From positions 248,001-312,000 of the forward strand of contig JPHH03000028.1 of NCBI GenBank assembly GCA_000750105.3: a stretch of DNA of 64,000 nucleotides. Direction: 5' to 3'. The translations under genes and the position numbers were made by a program. Below, in pieces: positions 10,740-23,010 of this stretch. How positions within the stretch are numbered: position 1 is the first letter of the stretch; the number at the start of each line of letters is the position of its first letter. This stretch comes from Tolypocladium sp. Sup5 PDA-1. Taxonomy: Eukaryota; Ascomycota; Sordariomycetes; Hypocreales; Ophiocordycipitaceae. Under the pieces are notes generated by a model. It was not told where the DNA came from and searched no databases. It saw only the letters and a list, made by a program, of their open reading frames with translations.

Positions 10740-12575
10740 GCTATGACCTTGAGCGTTGAGACGACGAAACGTCGAATCCCGCGCTCGTCGAATTCTGCGC
10801 GTCGTTCCGTGCTTCTTGGCAACCTTTGAAGCCTACGAGCTGACTGAGTGCAAGCCGCGAGATGATGACCAGTGGAAGCGTATACCTCCACTGCACGGAA
10901 ACCCCGCATCGCCCGTTCGCGCGAGAAGACAACACTTTCGCGGCTGCGTCCTTCGCACAGAGAACGTCGTCCGCAACCCCAGACACCCTACCAAGCAGGT
11001 CTTTTACTCGTATATCGGCCGGGTTTATCGCGTCGTCTCCAGCCCGGCGCCTGACGTACAATGCCAGTACAATGCGTCATCTGGAGGTCCGTCAAATACC
11101 TGTCGACAAGAGTGTCCTCACAGACATTGGGGCATACCTAGAGACTGCACCTTTTGGAATAATCCAAGGTTCCGAGGTCTGCATAGACTAGCAAGTTCTC
11201 GGGTTAAAATGCATGTATCTCATAGCTGCGTTAGGCACCCCGAGGGGAACGGTGGGTTGCTCGCTCCGAAATAAAGCACCTACTAATAAGACGGTGTATC
11301 GAGAGTAGGTGCGACGAGACTACGCGGCTATATACATAAACCTCTCGCAATTTCCTATCCCACCGACGTAATATTTATTTAGGGGTAGGGGACGGCGAAC
11401 GATCCTCTAGAGATCTAAGATAGCTTAGGAACGGTAGTGCTACGATTAGTGCGAGGAATATCTATCCGTGTTACCGAGTCTATAATGGTGGTTGTCCCAC
11501 TAGGCGTGACGATCGACCTCGTATATATTTCTGGGTTATTGGCCGACATATGAGGCCCGTCGTGTAGAACCCTAGGGCATAGTAAGATAGTCGATATTGG
11601 GCCTCGGCTACTAATTATTCGAACTTCTTCCTTGGCGATGAAGGGTTTGATCGAGACTTGTTTTCGTGTCGTTAGATCGGGATAGCTCAGTGGCAGGTAG
11701 CTCGATGGCTTTAACGCTCTGGGATAGTGCAAGCCCGTGGACGTCTAACGATAGCGCCACATACGGCGGCCCTATCGCTGACAGACCGAAGCTCACACTA
11801 TCGACTTGTACTCTCGTTTCTGGGATGCCTATAGTCCAAAATTAGCCCAGTCCGTCCGGTCTGCATAGAACTCGGGAAGACGTACGCTACTATTCCGCAT
11901 AGGATACTGCAGGACATAGGCTGATTGAGCTCCATTCGTTTCCCGCGAAATCAATCGACGCATGATGCTGCTGCGGAGCTTTTCTTCCTAGTGTCTTCTC
12001 CACGTTACTCGTCTTCCGCTTGCGAGACTGCTTGATGGCGATGATGCCGTCGCCACAATCAAAGGGGCCGGGAAGGACTGATAGCGAAAGGAGAACATCC
12101 GCACAGCACTTGTTGGCATCCAAGGGGCATAGAGGAGCCACTTCAAGTGTCGCTGCGACTATATGGCGCTGGAGACGCCATGGGCCCGAGCCCCAATGTC
12201 CGTGAAGCTACTTGCGCCTACGTTCTCTCCAATGGAGGTCTTGCCTAACACGCCTGACGTAGGGTTCATGTTGCAAGTGTGCAACGATGGACTCGTTGAA
12301 GTCATGTCATGTGCAGCTGCATGGTGGGAGCTCGTGATGTGATTGGAGGACTATTGTTTTGCTGGCTGGTGGTCAATTGCACCAACCGCCGCGGATGCCG
12401 GTCCCTGCCGGTGTTTGCCGGTGTATGCCATGCCGGTGTGCACCGTAGTGCGGTGGGGGTTGCATCGATGCATCGGTTGTTGGAGAAAACAGAATGCGGG
12501 GGCGGAGAAGTTGGATCTGGGGATTGGGATACTGGAGTTCGTAATTCGGGTATATACTTCGTAATAGCTAAGAGA
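10740..12575. other. Gene-free stretch with unidentified coding-like relics
   Basis: Positions 11280-11800 are rich in CTA/TAG words like mildly RIP-mutated DNA. They carry two overlapping minus-strand open stretches (11796-11611 and 11732-11415) that read like broken pieces of one protein, but I cannot name a family. Positions 11890-12141 hold another short minus-strand frame. Nothing supports an intact gene. Confidence 0.4.
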
Positions 12576-12580
12576 CAGGT

Positions 12581-12722
12581 TGCTATTCGTTGCTAGACTT
12601 TCCAGTTGTTGCTAGACTGTTCGCACCATGTTAACACTGGACTTGCCGGTGGTTGCTGGACTTGCCATTTATTGCTGGACCTGCTCCTTATCGCCAAACA
12701 CGCTGTTTGTTGCTGAACTTAT
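12581..12722. repeat. Degenerate TTGCTRGACTT repeat
   Basis: At least six imperfect copies of TTGCTAGACT, TTGCTGGACTT or TTGCTGAACTT appear at about 20-30 bp spacing (near 12589, 12607, 12652, 12672 and 12710), with CCA/CCG-rich spacers. It lies about 650 bp upstream of the MFS gene. No function can be assigned. Confidence 0.5.
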
Positions 12723-13110
12723 CCGTACAAGTTGAGATGAGTGGATGCAACGTAGCGATCCAGCCCAAGCCCCTGGTTCTCACCCGCAGCATCTCCACAC
12801 CCATATCGCCAATTCGAGACCTGGCAACGGTGCCAGCGGCTGGAAAATGGGGGTCAAACAGGGCCAGTATCTGCAAGCAGAGCCGGGATTGGCCTAATGC
12901 AACATGGCGCCGAGGCATTGACAGGTCTCCACCCTCTGCAGCCCTGCCGTCTGCTTCCAATATCGGAAGTGCAGTTCATGTGGCTTGCGTTGTCAGCCAG
13001 GCATACGCCTTCAGACGAATCAAAGAACGACGAGAGTCATGGTTCTGCAATTTGGCATTTGGATGGCCGGCGATTCGGGACGCCTCCTCAGGGATCGGCT
13101 GTCAAAGAGC

Positions 13111-13117
13111 TATAAAC
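13111..13117 (+). promoter_or_regulatory. Possible TATA box of the MFS gene
   Basis: TATAAAC lies about 260 bp upstream of the chosen ATG at 13372. The spacing allows for a 5' leader, but the call rests only on the motif. Confidence 0.3.
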
Positions 13118-13371
13118 GGAGTACGCCGAGGGCAAAATATTAAACGTCTGCATGGGGAAACAGCGCATGCATGCATACATACTCGGCCGTCATCCGTCGG
13201 TCCCCTGTTGATAAGTCAAGTCAAGATAAGTTGCTACCAGACCACGAGGGGCTAGTCGATGTTTAGACACCTCGCTTACGGGTGATCATTATCATTATAT
13301 CTGACGAGCGGCCCCGTCTTCGTTCGCTTCTCTCCTCTTACATGCGACCGTCATCCCTCACCTCAGACAGC

Positions 13372-15138
13372 ATGGCAGACGGCGACCACCAGCACGTGGC
13401 CACCGCGGCCGAATCCAACATGGACGAGAAGCACGTAGACGTCCACCGCGGCTCGGTGGCCACGGTGTCCAACGTCAAACCCGGCACCGCCGACGCGGAC
13501 CTCGTCGAGGCCATCCGCGCCGAGCATCAGCTCACCTTTCTCGAGGCCGTGAAGCTGTATCCCAAGGCCATCGGCTGGTCTGCCTTTGTTAGCATGGGTG
13601 TAATAATGCTAGCTTTCGATCCGCAGCTCATTGGCAACCTGTACTCGACGCCACAGTTTCAGCGCGACTTTGGGTACGAGTACAACGGAGATGTAGGCAC
13701 ACACACGCACACACACAAGGCGATCTATCGTCTTGTATGAGGTTCATTTGACTGACGAGACATGTCTGTAGTACATCATCGATGCGTCGTGGCAGACTGG
13801 ACTCTCGATGGGAAATCCCGTTGGACAGGTCGTCGGCGCTCTCTTTGCTGCGTACCCTATGGACTGGTTTGGCCGCAAGCGGACGTTTGGCGTCTGCGTT
13901 GTCCTCACGGCCGGCCTCGTCTTCATCCAGTTCTTCTCGCGGGCCCTCGGCGTGCTCCTCGTCGGCGAGCTGCTCGCTGGCCTCGTTCTGGGCATGTTCG
14001 TTGTCATTGCCCCAGCGTACGCGTCCGAGGTTTGCCCCACGGCCATCAGAGGGCATCTCACGAGTTATGTGAACCTGTGCTTCGTCATGGGCCAGCTGCT
14101 CGGCAATGGCGTCACGGCGGGGACGCAGAAGCTGGACAACCACTGGGCCTACTCGATCCCCTTTGCCCTGCAGTGGTTCTGGGTCGCGATAATCCTGCCG
14201 GGGCTGTACTTTATCCCCGAGAGCCCGTGGTGGCTGGTGCGCCAAGACCGCATGCAGGACGCCGAGACGTCGCTGCGGAGACTGGCCTCGCCCAAGGTCA
14301 ACGTCGCGGCTACGCTGGCGTTTATTGTCGAGACGGACAGGCTGGAACAGGAGCTGGAGGCGGGCAGCACTTACTGGGACTGCTTCCGCCACGTCAATCT
14401 GCGCCGGACCGAGATTGCCATGGGAGTTTACTGCACTCAAGTGTTGTCCGGCATCTATCTAATCAACTACGGCACCTACTTCTTCCAACAGGCTGGGCTT
14501 CCCACTGATCAGGCATTCAACATGTCCGTTGGCTTCTTGGGTAAGTTGTGCCGCTCCCCGACTCAAGTTCATCGTATACTAACTTTTGTATAGCCGTCGG
14601 CTTCGTGGGCACGCTCGTGTCTTGGTTTCTGCTCATTAAGTTTGGTCGCCGTACGCTCTTCAATGGCGGCCTCTTCATGCTCGTCATCCTACAGCTGGTC
14701 ATTGGCATCCTAGACTGCATTCCAGGACGACCTCCCGGCGCCACCTGGGCCGAGTCGGCCCTTATGCTCGTGTGGAACTTCTTCTACGACATCTCCATCG
14801 GCCCCATCTGCTTCGTGCTCCTTTCCGAGTGCTCGGCGACCCGTGTGCGCTCCAAGACAATCGCCGCCGCGACGGCTGCGCAGGGGATTCTAGGGATCGT
14901 GATGACCGTCGCGATTCCGTACATGATCAACCCGGCTGAGGCCAACATGCAGGGCAAGCTGGGGTTCTTCTTTGGCGGCCTGGCGGCGCTGTGCCTTGTT
15001 TGGGCGTACTTTAGAGTGCCCGAGACCATGGGCCGCACGTACGAAGAGCTCGATCTTCTGTTTGATAGGAACGTGTCGGCGAGGAAGTTCAAGGGGTATC
15101 AGCTGAACGGGGCCATCTCGGCTGGGACTGAGTCGTAG
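13372..15138 (+). CDS. MFS sugar transporter, maltose/alpha-glucoside permease type
   Basis: The gene has three exons: 13372-13692, 13772-14540 and 14594-15138 (544 aa). Intron 1 contains a CA microsatellite (13697-13718). The second join gives FLAVGFVG, and both joins keep frame. An in-frame ATG at 13342 is the alternative start; I chose MADGDHQ because it gives a usual-length cytosolic N-terminus. The protein has about 12 membrane segments. Sugar-porter family hallmarks are DWFGRKRT after helix 2 (about residues 138-145), PESPWWLVR after helix 6 (about 256), a second GRR loop after the central segment, and PETMGRTYEELD at the end. It should act in the plasma membrane as a proton-coupled importer of a sugar or sugar-like compound; the substrate cannot be read from sequence. 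It heads a block of oxidative and transferase genes, so it might instead move their substrate or product. A homologous but differently spliced carrier lies at 42415-40626. Confidence 0.9.
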
Positions 15139-16263
15139 GGACGAGCGATGACTGGGATGGGTGTATTCTACCTTGAGTTTCGCTATTGTAATGGGATAAA
15201 ATGACAGGTACTCCTGGGATCGAAGAAGGGCAATGATGTATATTGATTTGGTTCAATGCTACCAGACGCTTCAGCACTGTCTTCCGGGCTTACCACCTGA
15301 CCACGCAGCACAACTCGACGCTTGTGAGATGCATGGAACCTCTTGTACACTTCGGTAGCATAAGTAAACTCGAGTGCAGGTTTGTCCACGACTGCGACTT
15401 TAGTCTCAGCGTGCTAACATGTTAGCAGCTGGACATCATTCAAGCTGCCGGCTTTCGGCCACCAAGAAGCGACAGGCGCAAATATCATTCAAAATCATAT
15501 CACCAGCTCCTCCCGACTCACTTCAGCTCTTCACTGCCACTCCTGCAGACTTTCAAAATGGCCGCTATACCATCAGGAGCTGCGGATATACGGAGCCTGC
15601 TGGATCAGGTCGGCATCCTGTACCACACTCCGCAGCAGTAAACGCCACCCAGCAAGTCAAATACCATCCGGGGCAAGCTGCGCCTTGCACCGCAGCTGAT
15701 GTAAAGATGCATCGTCCAGCTCCTGTGGGCCATGTGCGTGTACCTCCGTGCTACTCCGACTGACTGTTGAAGCCACGCAGCGATAAGAATCGTCGCCTGA
15801 CAAGGCGGCATCAGCACACAGCAGCAGCCGCAACACAGCCACTCCAAGATCGGCGGAGAAAGAGGCTGTGGGCTCACCATCCTCGCAGGGACTCGCCAGA
15901 TGCAGCCCTAGTTCGGCTCGCTGACGTAGGGGGGTTTGGGCCGTCTGGCAATACGCAGAACGCGGAGTTGGAGAATTGCCCGTTGCGAGGAATACGGTGC
16001 CGTCGATTGGTCAGGTGGGGCTTCGAAACCTTGGAACCCCTAATGAAAGACTCTCGCTTTCGTCGTACTCCCACGATGAGCTACATATCGCGAGAAAGGT
16101 GCTCGGGCCAGATTGGGGCAGGCTCGAGACGCTGCGATGCGTTGTATAAGTGTCTGTCGCCTGGGTGTTTATCGCCCAGCAAAGCAATTGGCATCCCACA
16201 CTACGATTGAACAACTCTCACACCGACCGTCCCTGATGCACTTGGCACCCACCACGGCATACA
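15139..16263. other. Intergenic region
   Basis: Terminator side of the MFS gene and promoter side of the oxidase gene. Short open frames on both strands have no recognisable features. Confidence 0.5.
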
Positions 16264-18269
16264 ATGTCCCAGCTGCTGCTATCCCTGCCGCTCCTCTCCG
16301 GATTGGCCACCGCCGGATGTACACCAATCAACAGCTGTAAAGCGTACCCCGGAAGCCACGATTGGCCTTCGACAGACGTCTGGGAGGGCCTCAATGAGAC
16401 GCTCGGCGGGCGACTCCTCGCTCCTGCGCCGCCCGGAGCTGTCTGCCACCCCCGACAGCCGACTTACAACGCCAACCAGTGCCTGGACGTCAAGGCGGGA
16501 TGGAGCAGCTACGACTGGCACACGGACAATCCCGTGTCGGTCATGTGGGATCAGTTTTCCAACTACACCTGTCTCCCAGATCCAGAAGACCCGTGCAGTG
16601 GTCGGGGATATCCCCCTTACGTTGTCAACGCGACGACCGCGGAGCATGTCAAGCACGGGGTTGAGTTTGGTATGTTGCCACCAGACACCGACAAAGAGAT
16701 GGCAGCGCCAGCTAACTTGCATCTCAGCCCGAAAACACAATGTTCGAGTCGTTGTAAAAGGCACCGGCCACGACTACCTCGGCCGCTCCATTGCCCCAGG
16801 GGCGCTGTCCATCTGGCTGCACCACATGGATACCATCGACTACCACGCGGACGAGTTCAAGCTCGACGGCTCCGGCAAGATCCTCAAGGGCAGCGCCGTC
16901 ACCGTCGGCGGCGGCACCCAGATGTACGACATCTACAGATACGCCGACGCGCGCAACCAGACGGTGGTTGGCGGTGGCGGGAAGAGCGTGGGCGTCGGTG
17001 GCTTCATCTCCGGCGGCGGCCACTCAACTCTTGCGCCTCGTTTTGGCCTGGCTGCGGACAATGTCCTTCAGATTGAGGTTGTCACGCCCGTGGGCAAGAT
17101 TCTCACGGTCAACGAGGACCGGCACCCTGATCTGTTTTGGGCCCTGCGGGGTGTAAGTTGCAGACTTGTCAACCCACATTCAGCGGAAGCAAATCACTGA
17201 CGAGATTCGATCGACCAGGGCGGCGGCTCGACTTTTGGCATAATGACAAAGATAACCATGTGGACGCATCCGACCCCCAAGATCACATCCGTCAAGTGGA
17301 TGGCCGTCACCGACCCCAAGGCCCCGCTTGTGTCCGACCTCATCAGCTACATCGCGTCCCAAGTGCCCTACCTAATGGGCTCCGGCATGTCTGGGTACAA
17401 TTTTGTCAGCACCGGCATGCCGAATCCATATCCTTTCCCTGGTCTTCCCACCGAAATCGCCGGCTTCATGGGCACAAACTTAATCCAGAACATGGACGAT
17501 CCGAACGTTGCCGACAAGATCTTCAAGCCGCTCAACGACACGCTCAAGGAGAGGTGGCAGGACCAGGCCATCATGTTTCAGATCACAGAGCAGTACCCTT
17601 CTTTCCTCGCCTGGTTCGACAAGAATTATGATCAGGGACACGCGGGCCAAAGCTCGTATATTGTTAGTCGTCTGCTAGACGGCAAGGCCCTCTCCGGCGA
17701 CCCGGAGGCGCTTGGCAAGGCGTTGAGGGCTGGCAGCGCTCCCAGCGGAGGCATGTCCGTTTTCATGGTTGCCGGCAAGGGTGTCCAGGACGCGAAGCCT
17801 CGCGGTGGCAATGCAGTCAACCCAGCGTGGCGGACGGCCTATGTCCATGCACGTAAGTCGTTGCATCAGTTCCTTTGGTCCATATCATGGACCAGTGGGT
17901 TGGAAGCTAACCTTGATCAGTCGCGGCGACGGGGTTCGCGCCATTCAATAAGACGGCAGAACAGGAGGCCATCAAGCTCCTCGACGCCTCCTTCCAGCCG
18001 ATGCGAGCTATCTCGCCCAAGTCGGGAGCTTACATCAACGAGGTGAGAGCGCATGGTGTTTCGCAGCAAGACGTTGACTCTAATATTGTATTTAACAGGC
18101 ACTGCCATTCGAAAAGAACTGGCAACACACATTTTGGGGTGCCAACTACGAGCGGTTGTTGAAGATTAAGCGCGCAGTTGATCCAACTGACGTGTTTTGG
18201 TGCTCGCCCTGCGTCGGCAATGATCGCTGGGAGGAGCGTCCAGACGGGCGCCTTTGCAGGGCCAAATAA
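16264..18269 (+). CDS. Secreted FAD-linked oxidase, berberine bridge enzyme type
   Basis: The gene has five exons: 16264-16669, 16728-17152, 17219-17852, 17921-18042 and 18099-18269 (585 aa). All donors are GTRNGT-like and every join restores a conserved segment. Residues 1-17 form a signal peptide ending LATA. The FAD_binding_4 domain carries KGTGHDYLGRS, whose His (about 150) is the family's covalent FAD attachment site. It continues to GGKSVGVGGFISGGGHS (about 219-235). The second attachment Cys usual in bicovalent members, which lies just before the VG-VGG segment, is replaced by Gly here, so flavin is probably bound through one bond only. The C-terminal BBE motif is NYERLLKIKRAVDPTDVFWC. 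Such enzymes oxidise alcohols, sugars or aromatic and alkaloid-like compounds with O2 and release H2O2 outside the cell. The substrate is unknown. It lies between an MFS carrier and an O-methyltransferase in the same orientation. Confidence 0.9.
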
Positions 18270-19121
18270 GTGAGCCATGGGAGGCGTCTAGGGTAGTTTT
18301 GAGAGTTGCTCCGCGCCTGCCTCGATGGTGTTGTAGAGTAGCACAATTCTGGAGAATTTGGTCTACACTACGGACTAGCATTATTACCATTCGGCTGTAT
18401 ATACAGAGCGCACAGGTTTCATCATGGGCTGTACTTTGCATGTGAACAAGGACGTATCATACTCGTCAGTATACGTGAGACTTGAACCCGACGCCGCAAC
18501 ACAAGCTTGGCCATGGCAAGAGAAGTGCCGCTGCTGGCTGGGATGGCTCAAATTGTTACGCGAGTGGCTCACCGAACGAGTCAGGCACAGGGGTATTACA
18601 GAGGTCATGTTGTCCCGATTTCGGGCACCGGTGGAATGGTGAAGCCGGATCTGATCCGACGGGAGCGCACAAATCTAGTTGAAGCCTCAGCCGCAACGCA
18701 ACCCCGAGGCCGTAGTTGCACGAATTGTCCGGCGGCCAAGACCGAACTTGCAATGCATTGGGGACAACGGGCTTTGCAAAGCGTCGCTGATTTGACGGCT
18801 TATTGAGCAGACTGGAACACAGACAACGTCTGCGTTCAATGCGTGCGAGGAGCGAATGAACAACTCCCGCGGTCCTCTGGTCGCTGGTGCTGGTTGCAGC
18901 AATCGCCAACAAGGCGGCGTATTCACCTCACTGCTCGGCGCTCTCGGTCGTCCGATGTGACGGCGCCACCAATACTCAACTACATAAAGGGCCATCCCGC
19001 GCCCTTGACAGACGGCTTGCGCATGGCATACATGTCAAACTGCAAGTCGCCGTCTAACCACCGCCGTCCCGCCTCTGCTCGATTCAACACCACTCGCGTC
19101 GCCGTGTAAGTGAAACCAAAT
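18270..19121. other. Intergenic region
   Basis: About 850 bp between the oxidase and the methyltransferase. Only short, unsupported open frames are present. Confidence 0.5.
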
Positions 19122-19953
19122 ATGGCACCACCACCCGAAGTCGCGACCTGGGCGCTCGAGGCCAGCCCCCGTGTCCATGAGCTGCTGAAGCGCCTCCACG
19201 CCGCGTCCGAGGCGCAGGAAAAGTCCTTGTCGCAGACCTTCTTCTACATCAAGATGCTCGCGGGCTACTACCTTTGGGGGGCCGGCTGGTCCGCCTCGGC
19301 CGACAACCACATGCGCGACAAATTCGTGAGCCTCGAGGCCGACAAGTGCCAGTTCATGTACCTCCTCGCGAGGTCCACGGGCGCGCGCAACATTGTCGAG
19401 GCCGGAACTTCCTTTGGAGTGTCAACCGTGTATTTGGCGCTCGCCGTCGGGCAGAACGTGGCGGATGCGAGGGCGGCGACGGGCGCGGCGGTCACGGGCA
19501 AGGTTATTGCCACGGAAAAGGAGCCCAGCAAGGCGGCCAGGGCGAGGGAGCACTGGAAGCAAGCGGGCGACGAGGTCGAGCCGTGGATTGAGCTTCGAGA
19601 GGGCGATTTGCGCGAGACGCTCAAGGCCGAGGGGATGCCGGAGGTCATTGACATGCTTCTTTTGGATAGTGAGTATTATTATGCCCCCTCTTATACAGGG
19701 AACCCGCAAGTGTCAGTTTGGCTGTCGCTAACATGCAATGCAAGTCTGGACGCCGATGGCGCTGCCAGTTCTCGAGATTGTTCGGCCACGGCTCCGCAAG
19801 GGGGCACTCATTTTGGCCGACAACACGACCATGGCCAAGCCCTTGTACAAAGACCTCTTGTCGTATATACACGACCCTCGCAACGGCTTCAAGACGACCA
19901 CGACGCCGTACGCCGGGGGGTTGGAGATGATGGTTTACCTGCCCTCAGATTAG
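19122..19953 (+). CDS. Class I O-methyltransferase (catechol/caffeoyl-CoA type)
   Basis: The gene has two exons: 19122-19668 and 19745-19953 (251 aa). The intron opens GTGAGT and ends GCAAG. The join gives LLLDIWTPMALPVLE, restoring the metal-binding Asp region (about residue 182). The start is the ATG at 19122; an upstream in-frame GTG is not a credible eukaryotic start. SAM motif I reads IVEAGTSFGVS (91-101), the acidic residue after strand 2 lies in ATEKEP (130-135), and LILADN near residue 210 holds the second metal/substrate strand. Size and motifs fit the Mg2+-dependent O-methyltransferase family 3, which methylates catechol-type hydroxyls with SAM. There is no signal peptide, so it is cytosolic. 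It sits downstream of a secreted oxidase and carrier in the same orientation, which suggests a shared small aromatic substrate, but that link is inference. Confidence 0.85.
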
Positions 19954-20914
19954 CGGTCCTTGGATTGAATGGCACGCGCGCAAGAAAATGGTTGCGTTGC
20001 TTCCACGGGATAATTGTACTTTTTCAACACGGTGTTCATGCCATGTGAGATTCAGCAACAGTTCAACACGGAATTTCCTTATTGTGACTGGATGATGGAC
20101 TGATACCTCGCGAAACGATGTCATGGTCTCCCCAAGAGGGACTGCCAACGGGACCCTGCACGCTGATTGGGGTGTAATTCTCGGTGCCGCAAAATGAGCG
20201 CCAAGTGGGATTCGCTTGCCAGAGGCCTCGCCCGTTGATGGCTGGCGTGTCCCTAATCTCGCGTCATGCCTCGGAGCAAACGGCCAGCAACACGATGAAA
20301 GTGGCAAGACTCGCAACAGCGACGCAAACAACAGCCGTCTGTTGCCTGCCCAGTGCCAATGTCTCTGTCCATCGCGTGATGCTCACAGCCCTACAGAGTC
20401 TCGACCGTGCAGGGCCAGACGATGCCACCTTCAACACGGGTGGAAGCGCCCCGTTGCACAATCTTGGCAAACGCCCACCACGGCCGATTGGAGCAACCGC
20501 CGAACACCTTTCAGCGGGGGCAGAGGGCCTGTGCTCAGCAGCCGCAGGGCCGAGCCAGGGATCGTTCACGGCGGGCCGGTTCCAGGCCTCGTGCCATTGG
20601 CCTCTGCCTCGGCGAGGCCCGTTTTCGCCTCAGTCGCCGGCCCTAATAAGAAGAGACCAGGGGCCAACCAACAAACAACGTATGAAGGACTGGTGCTAGC
20701 GGCTGCAAGCAGGCAGCTAACGGTCGTGACCTGGCCCTTCGAGGCGGCTGATGGGAGGAAAAGATTTCGCCCAATATCAAAGAGCCCATGCGCCGCCAAA
20801 GTCAACCATCGCGATGCATCTCGTCTTCTTGCTCTCGCCCGTGTCGACCGACGAGACACGGCCATGACGCTAGCCCTCGGACGGCCGCGCCGTGACACCA
20901 CGGGAGGAGGACTG

Positions 20915-22291
20915 ATGATGATGCCGCTCGTTTGGCTGCTGTTGCTCCTCGACTTTGTCACAGCAACCCAATGGACAGTCACAAGTTATTTCGCTCTTTC
21001 AGTTACTACTGTCACTTACTCCAACTACTATTACTCCTCTTCAACGGTCTACACGCGAACGAGGATCCAGACCGTCAGGCCTGATGCCACAATTACGGCC
21101 GTCGCCCTTTCCACTTCGTCTTCAACGTACAGCTACTACGACTTGGAGGTGGTCAAGGTCTGGCTGCCCCCGAACGCAGTCGGCCCCGGCGACCTCCAAA
21201 CGACGACCAGCTACACATCGTACGACCCCAACAGTGAACGCCGGTACACTTACTACGTCCAGCCCGTTGCCTACACCGCGCCGAAATCGTGCCCTACGCC
21301 GTTTACCGTCACCACTTACACCACGGTCAGGGTCCCGAGCGCCGTGGTCTCGCAGGTGACAGCGACGGCGACTAGCACCAGCGTGTATTATGACGATGGC
21401 GATGCCTATACCCAGGTGACGGCGTATCTTGATAAGACGTACTGGCCCTCGGCGTCGGATCTGTCGAGCGCGTATCTGTATTCGGCGTACGTCTCGAACT
21501 GCCAGAACCCGGCTGCGACAACAACCTCGACCTCGCGGGGATCGGGATCAGGCCGTACTGGCGGCGGCGGCAGCGGCAACAACGGCGGTGGCATCGACAA
21601 CGACGATGGCGGCGATCGGAACTGCGACACCGAGGACGGCTGCGGCCAACTCCAGACCTGGGGCATAGTGCTGGCCGCAGTACTGCCCGCCGTCTTCGTC
21701 CTCGGCTTCGCCGAGTCCTTCCTCTGGTTCTCGCGCCTCATGACAGGCAAGGCCACGATACGGTTCGGTACCGTGTGCTGGCTGCTCCTCTGCTGTCCTA
21801 TCATCTTCCTCACCCGACGAGTGCCGCCACGGAGCACAGAGGACCGGGAGCGTCTCCGGGAGCAGTGGAGGGGCATGGGCGCGGGCAAGAAGATGGGCCT
21901 CTGGTTCAAGCTGGGGCTGAGGCACAGATACCCGGTCGAATTGCTGGGCGACCATCCCGATTACAAGCCAGACGGCTGGGCAGAAGAGCAGCAGATGCGG
22001 TCCGAGGCGAGCAACGTATACTTTGTCGGCCAGCAACCGAGTCAGGGCCAGACGCAGCCGCCGCCGGTCGACAAGGGAGCGACTGTTCAACAGCAGACGC
22101 AATGCAGGTCCTCCCAGCGCATGCCTACAATTCATGAACAACCGCGGGTGCCGCCACCAGCTCGCCTGTCCGGAGAGGCCTCGCCCTCACTCGTCGTTTC
22201 CAGCATCTCCGATGACCCGACTTCATCAGATGCGCCGCCGCAGCTGCCGCAGCTGCCACCACGGATACCGCATGACGAGACGCAGGCTTGA
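20915..22291 (+). CDS. Ser/Thr/Tyr-rich membrane glycoprotein, conserved fungal unknown (458 aa)
   Basis: Single exon. The frame is open from 20216, but the coding start is most likely ATG 20915, because it gives a clean signal peptide (MMMPLVWLLLLLDFVTA). ATG 20864 is the alternative (475 aa); sequence further upstream looks like promoter/leader. The ectodomain (about residues 20-190) is extremely rich in Ser, Thr and Tyr, expected to be O-mannosylated, and is followed by a Gly/Asn/Asp-rich linker. Two hydrophobic segments follow (about 250-275 and 285-300) around FAESFLWFSRLMTGKA. The cytosolic tail of about 150 residues has LWFKLGLRHRYPVELLGDHP and a Gln/Pro/Ser-rich end. The layout resembles cell-wall stress sensors, although it lacks a WSC domain and has two membrane passes instead of one. 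I recall the two-helix part as conserved across filamentous ascomycetes without a known function. Confidence 0.75.
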   Translation: MMMPLVWLLLLLDFVTATQWTVTSYFALSVTTVTYSNYYYSSSTVYTRTRIQTVRPDATITAVALSTSSSTYSYYDLEVVKVWLPPNAVGPGDLQTTTSYTSYDPNSERRYTYYVQPVAYTAPKSCPTPFTVTTYTTVRVPSAVVSQVTATATSTSVYYDDGDAYTQVTAYLDKTYWPSASDLSSAYLYSAYVSNCQNPAATTTSTSRGSGSGRTGGGGSGNNGGGIDNDDGGDRNCDTEDGCGQLQTWGIVLAAVLPAVFVLGFAESFLWFSRLMTGKATIRFGTVCWLLLCCPIIFLTRRVPPRSTEDRERLREQWRGMGAGKKMGLWFKLGLRHRYPVELLGDHPDYKPDGWAEEQQMRSEASNVYFVGQQPSQGQTQPPPVDKGATVQQQTQCRSSQRMPTIHEQPRVPPPARLSGEASPSLVVSSISDDPTSSDAPPQLPQLPPRIPHDETQA

Positions 22292-22299
22292 GTCGGGAG

Positions 22300-23010
22300 C
22301 GGTGGCTGCCAGCCGTCGTCGCGTTTTTCAGATCCAGAAATCATGTCAGCGAAGTTTTATAGACATACCTAATGACGAGCGCTCATAATTGTGGCCGACA
22401 AAGGCAGATATCCAATAATATAGACAGCGTTCGTGTTTCATTCCGCTCTTTCTAGCTGTGCCACTTGCAGGGTGCTGAATGACAGGATGCTTGGGCCCAG
22501 CCGGTGCAAGACCTCGAGCACAAATTCCATGGCTGGAGACGGCGTACGGTCATGGATCCGTCACGCCTGGCGCACGCCTGCTCTGGACTGGTGTGACGCT
22601 GTGGGGTAGCGATGAAAATATGCGGGACGACGTTGCGATGCCGAGTCGCGATATGTGACCGCATTATTTTGTCTGCCCAGTCCATGTCTCACACCTCACT
22701 CACGCCAAGACTCTGGCAGCGATACCACAACGTAAAAGCCCGAGTACATCGAATGCTAAGAGGTTAACGGCACCGAAGGGTCCCGTTCGCCAATCCCGTC
22801 AGTCCGAAGCTGCGGACGTGCTGGTCTGTTTCGGCGTCCGGCTGATACCGAGTGCCGAGCACAAATCCTATATATTCGTTCAGCGGATCGGGACGAACCA
22901 GCTCATCTCACATCCTTCTTCATACATATCCAGCATCTTTGAACCTTGTTACAGTGAATACCTTGGTACGGATACCCCGACGTGACTTCATCAGCACGAA
23001 CCTCCTCAAC
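22300..23010. other. Intergenic region (promoter of VOC gene)
   Basis: No gene seen. A CTATATATTCG motif at about 22867 lies 140 bp before the VOC ATG and could be its TATA element. Confidence 0.35.

Noticed and set aside
12653..13255. 200-codon plus-strand open frame upstream of the MFS gene
   Set aside because: No motif, it overlaps the repeat and the probable promoter, and no splice or start context supports it.
20216..20914. Upstream 233 codons in frame with the membrane glycoprotein gene
   Set aside because: They begin at a non-credible start, lack family character and would bury the clear signal peptide; treated as leader or promoter.
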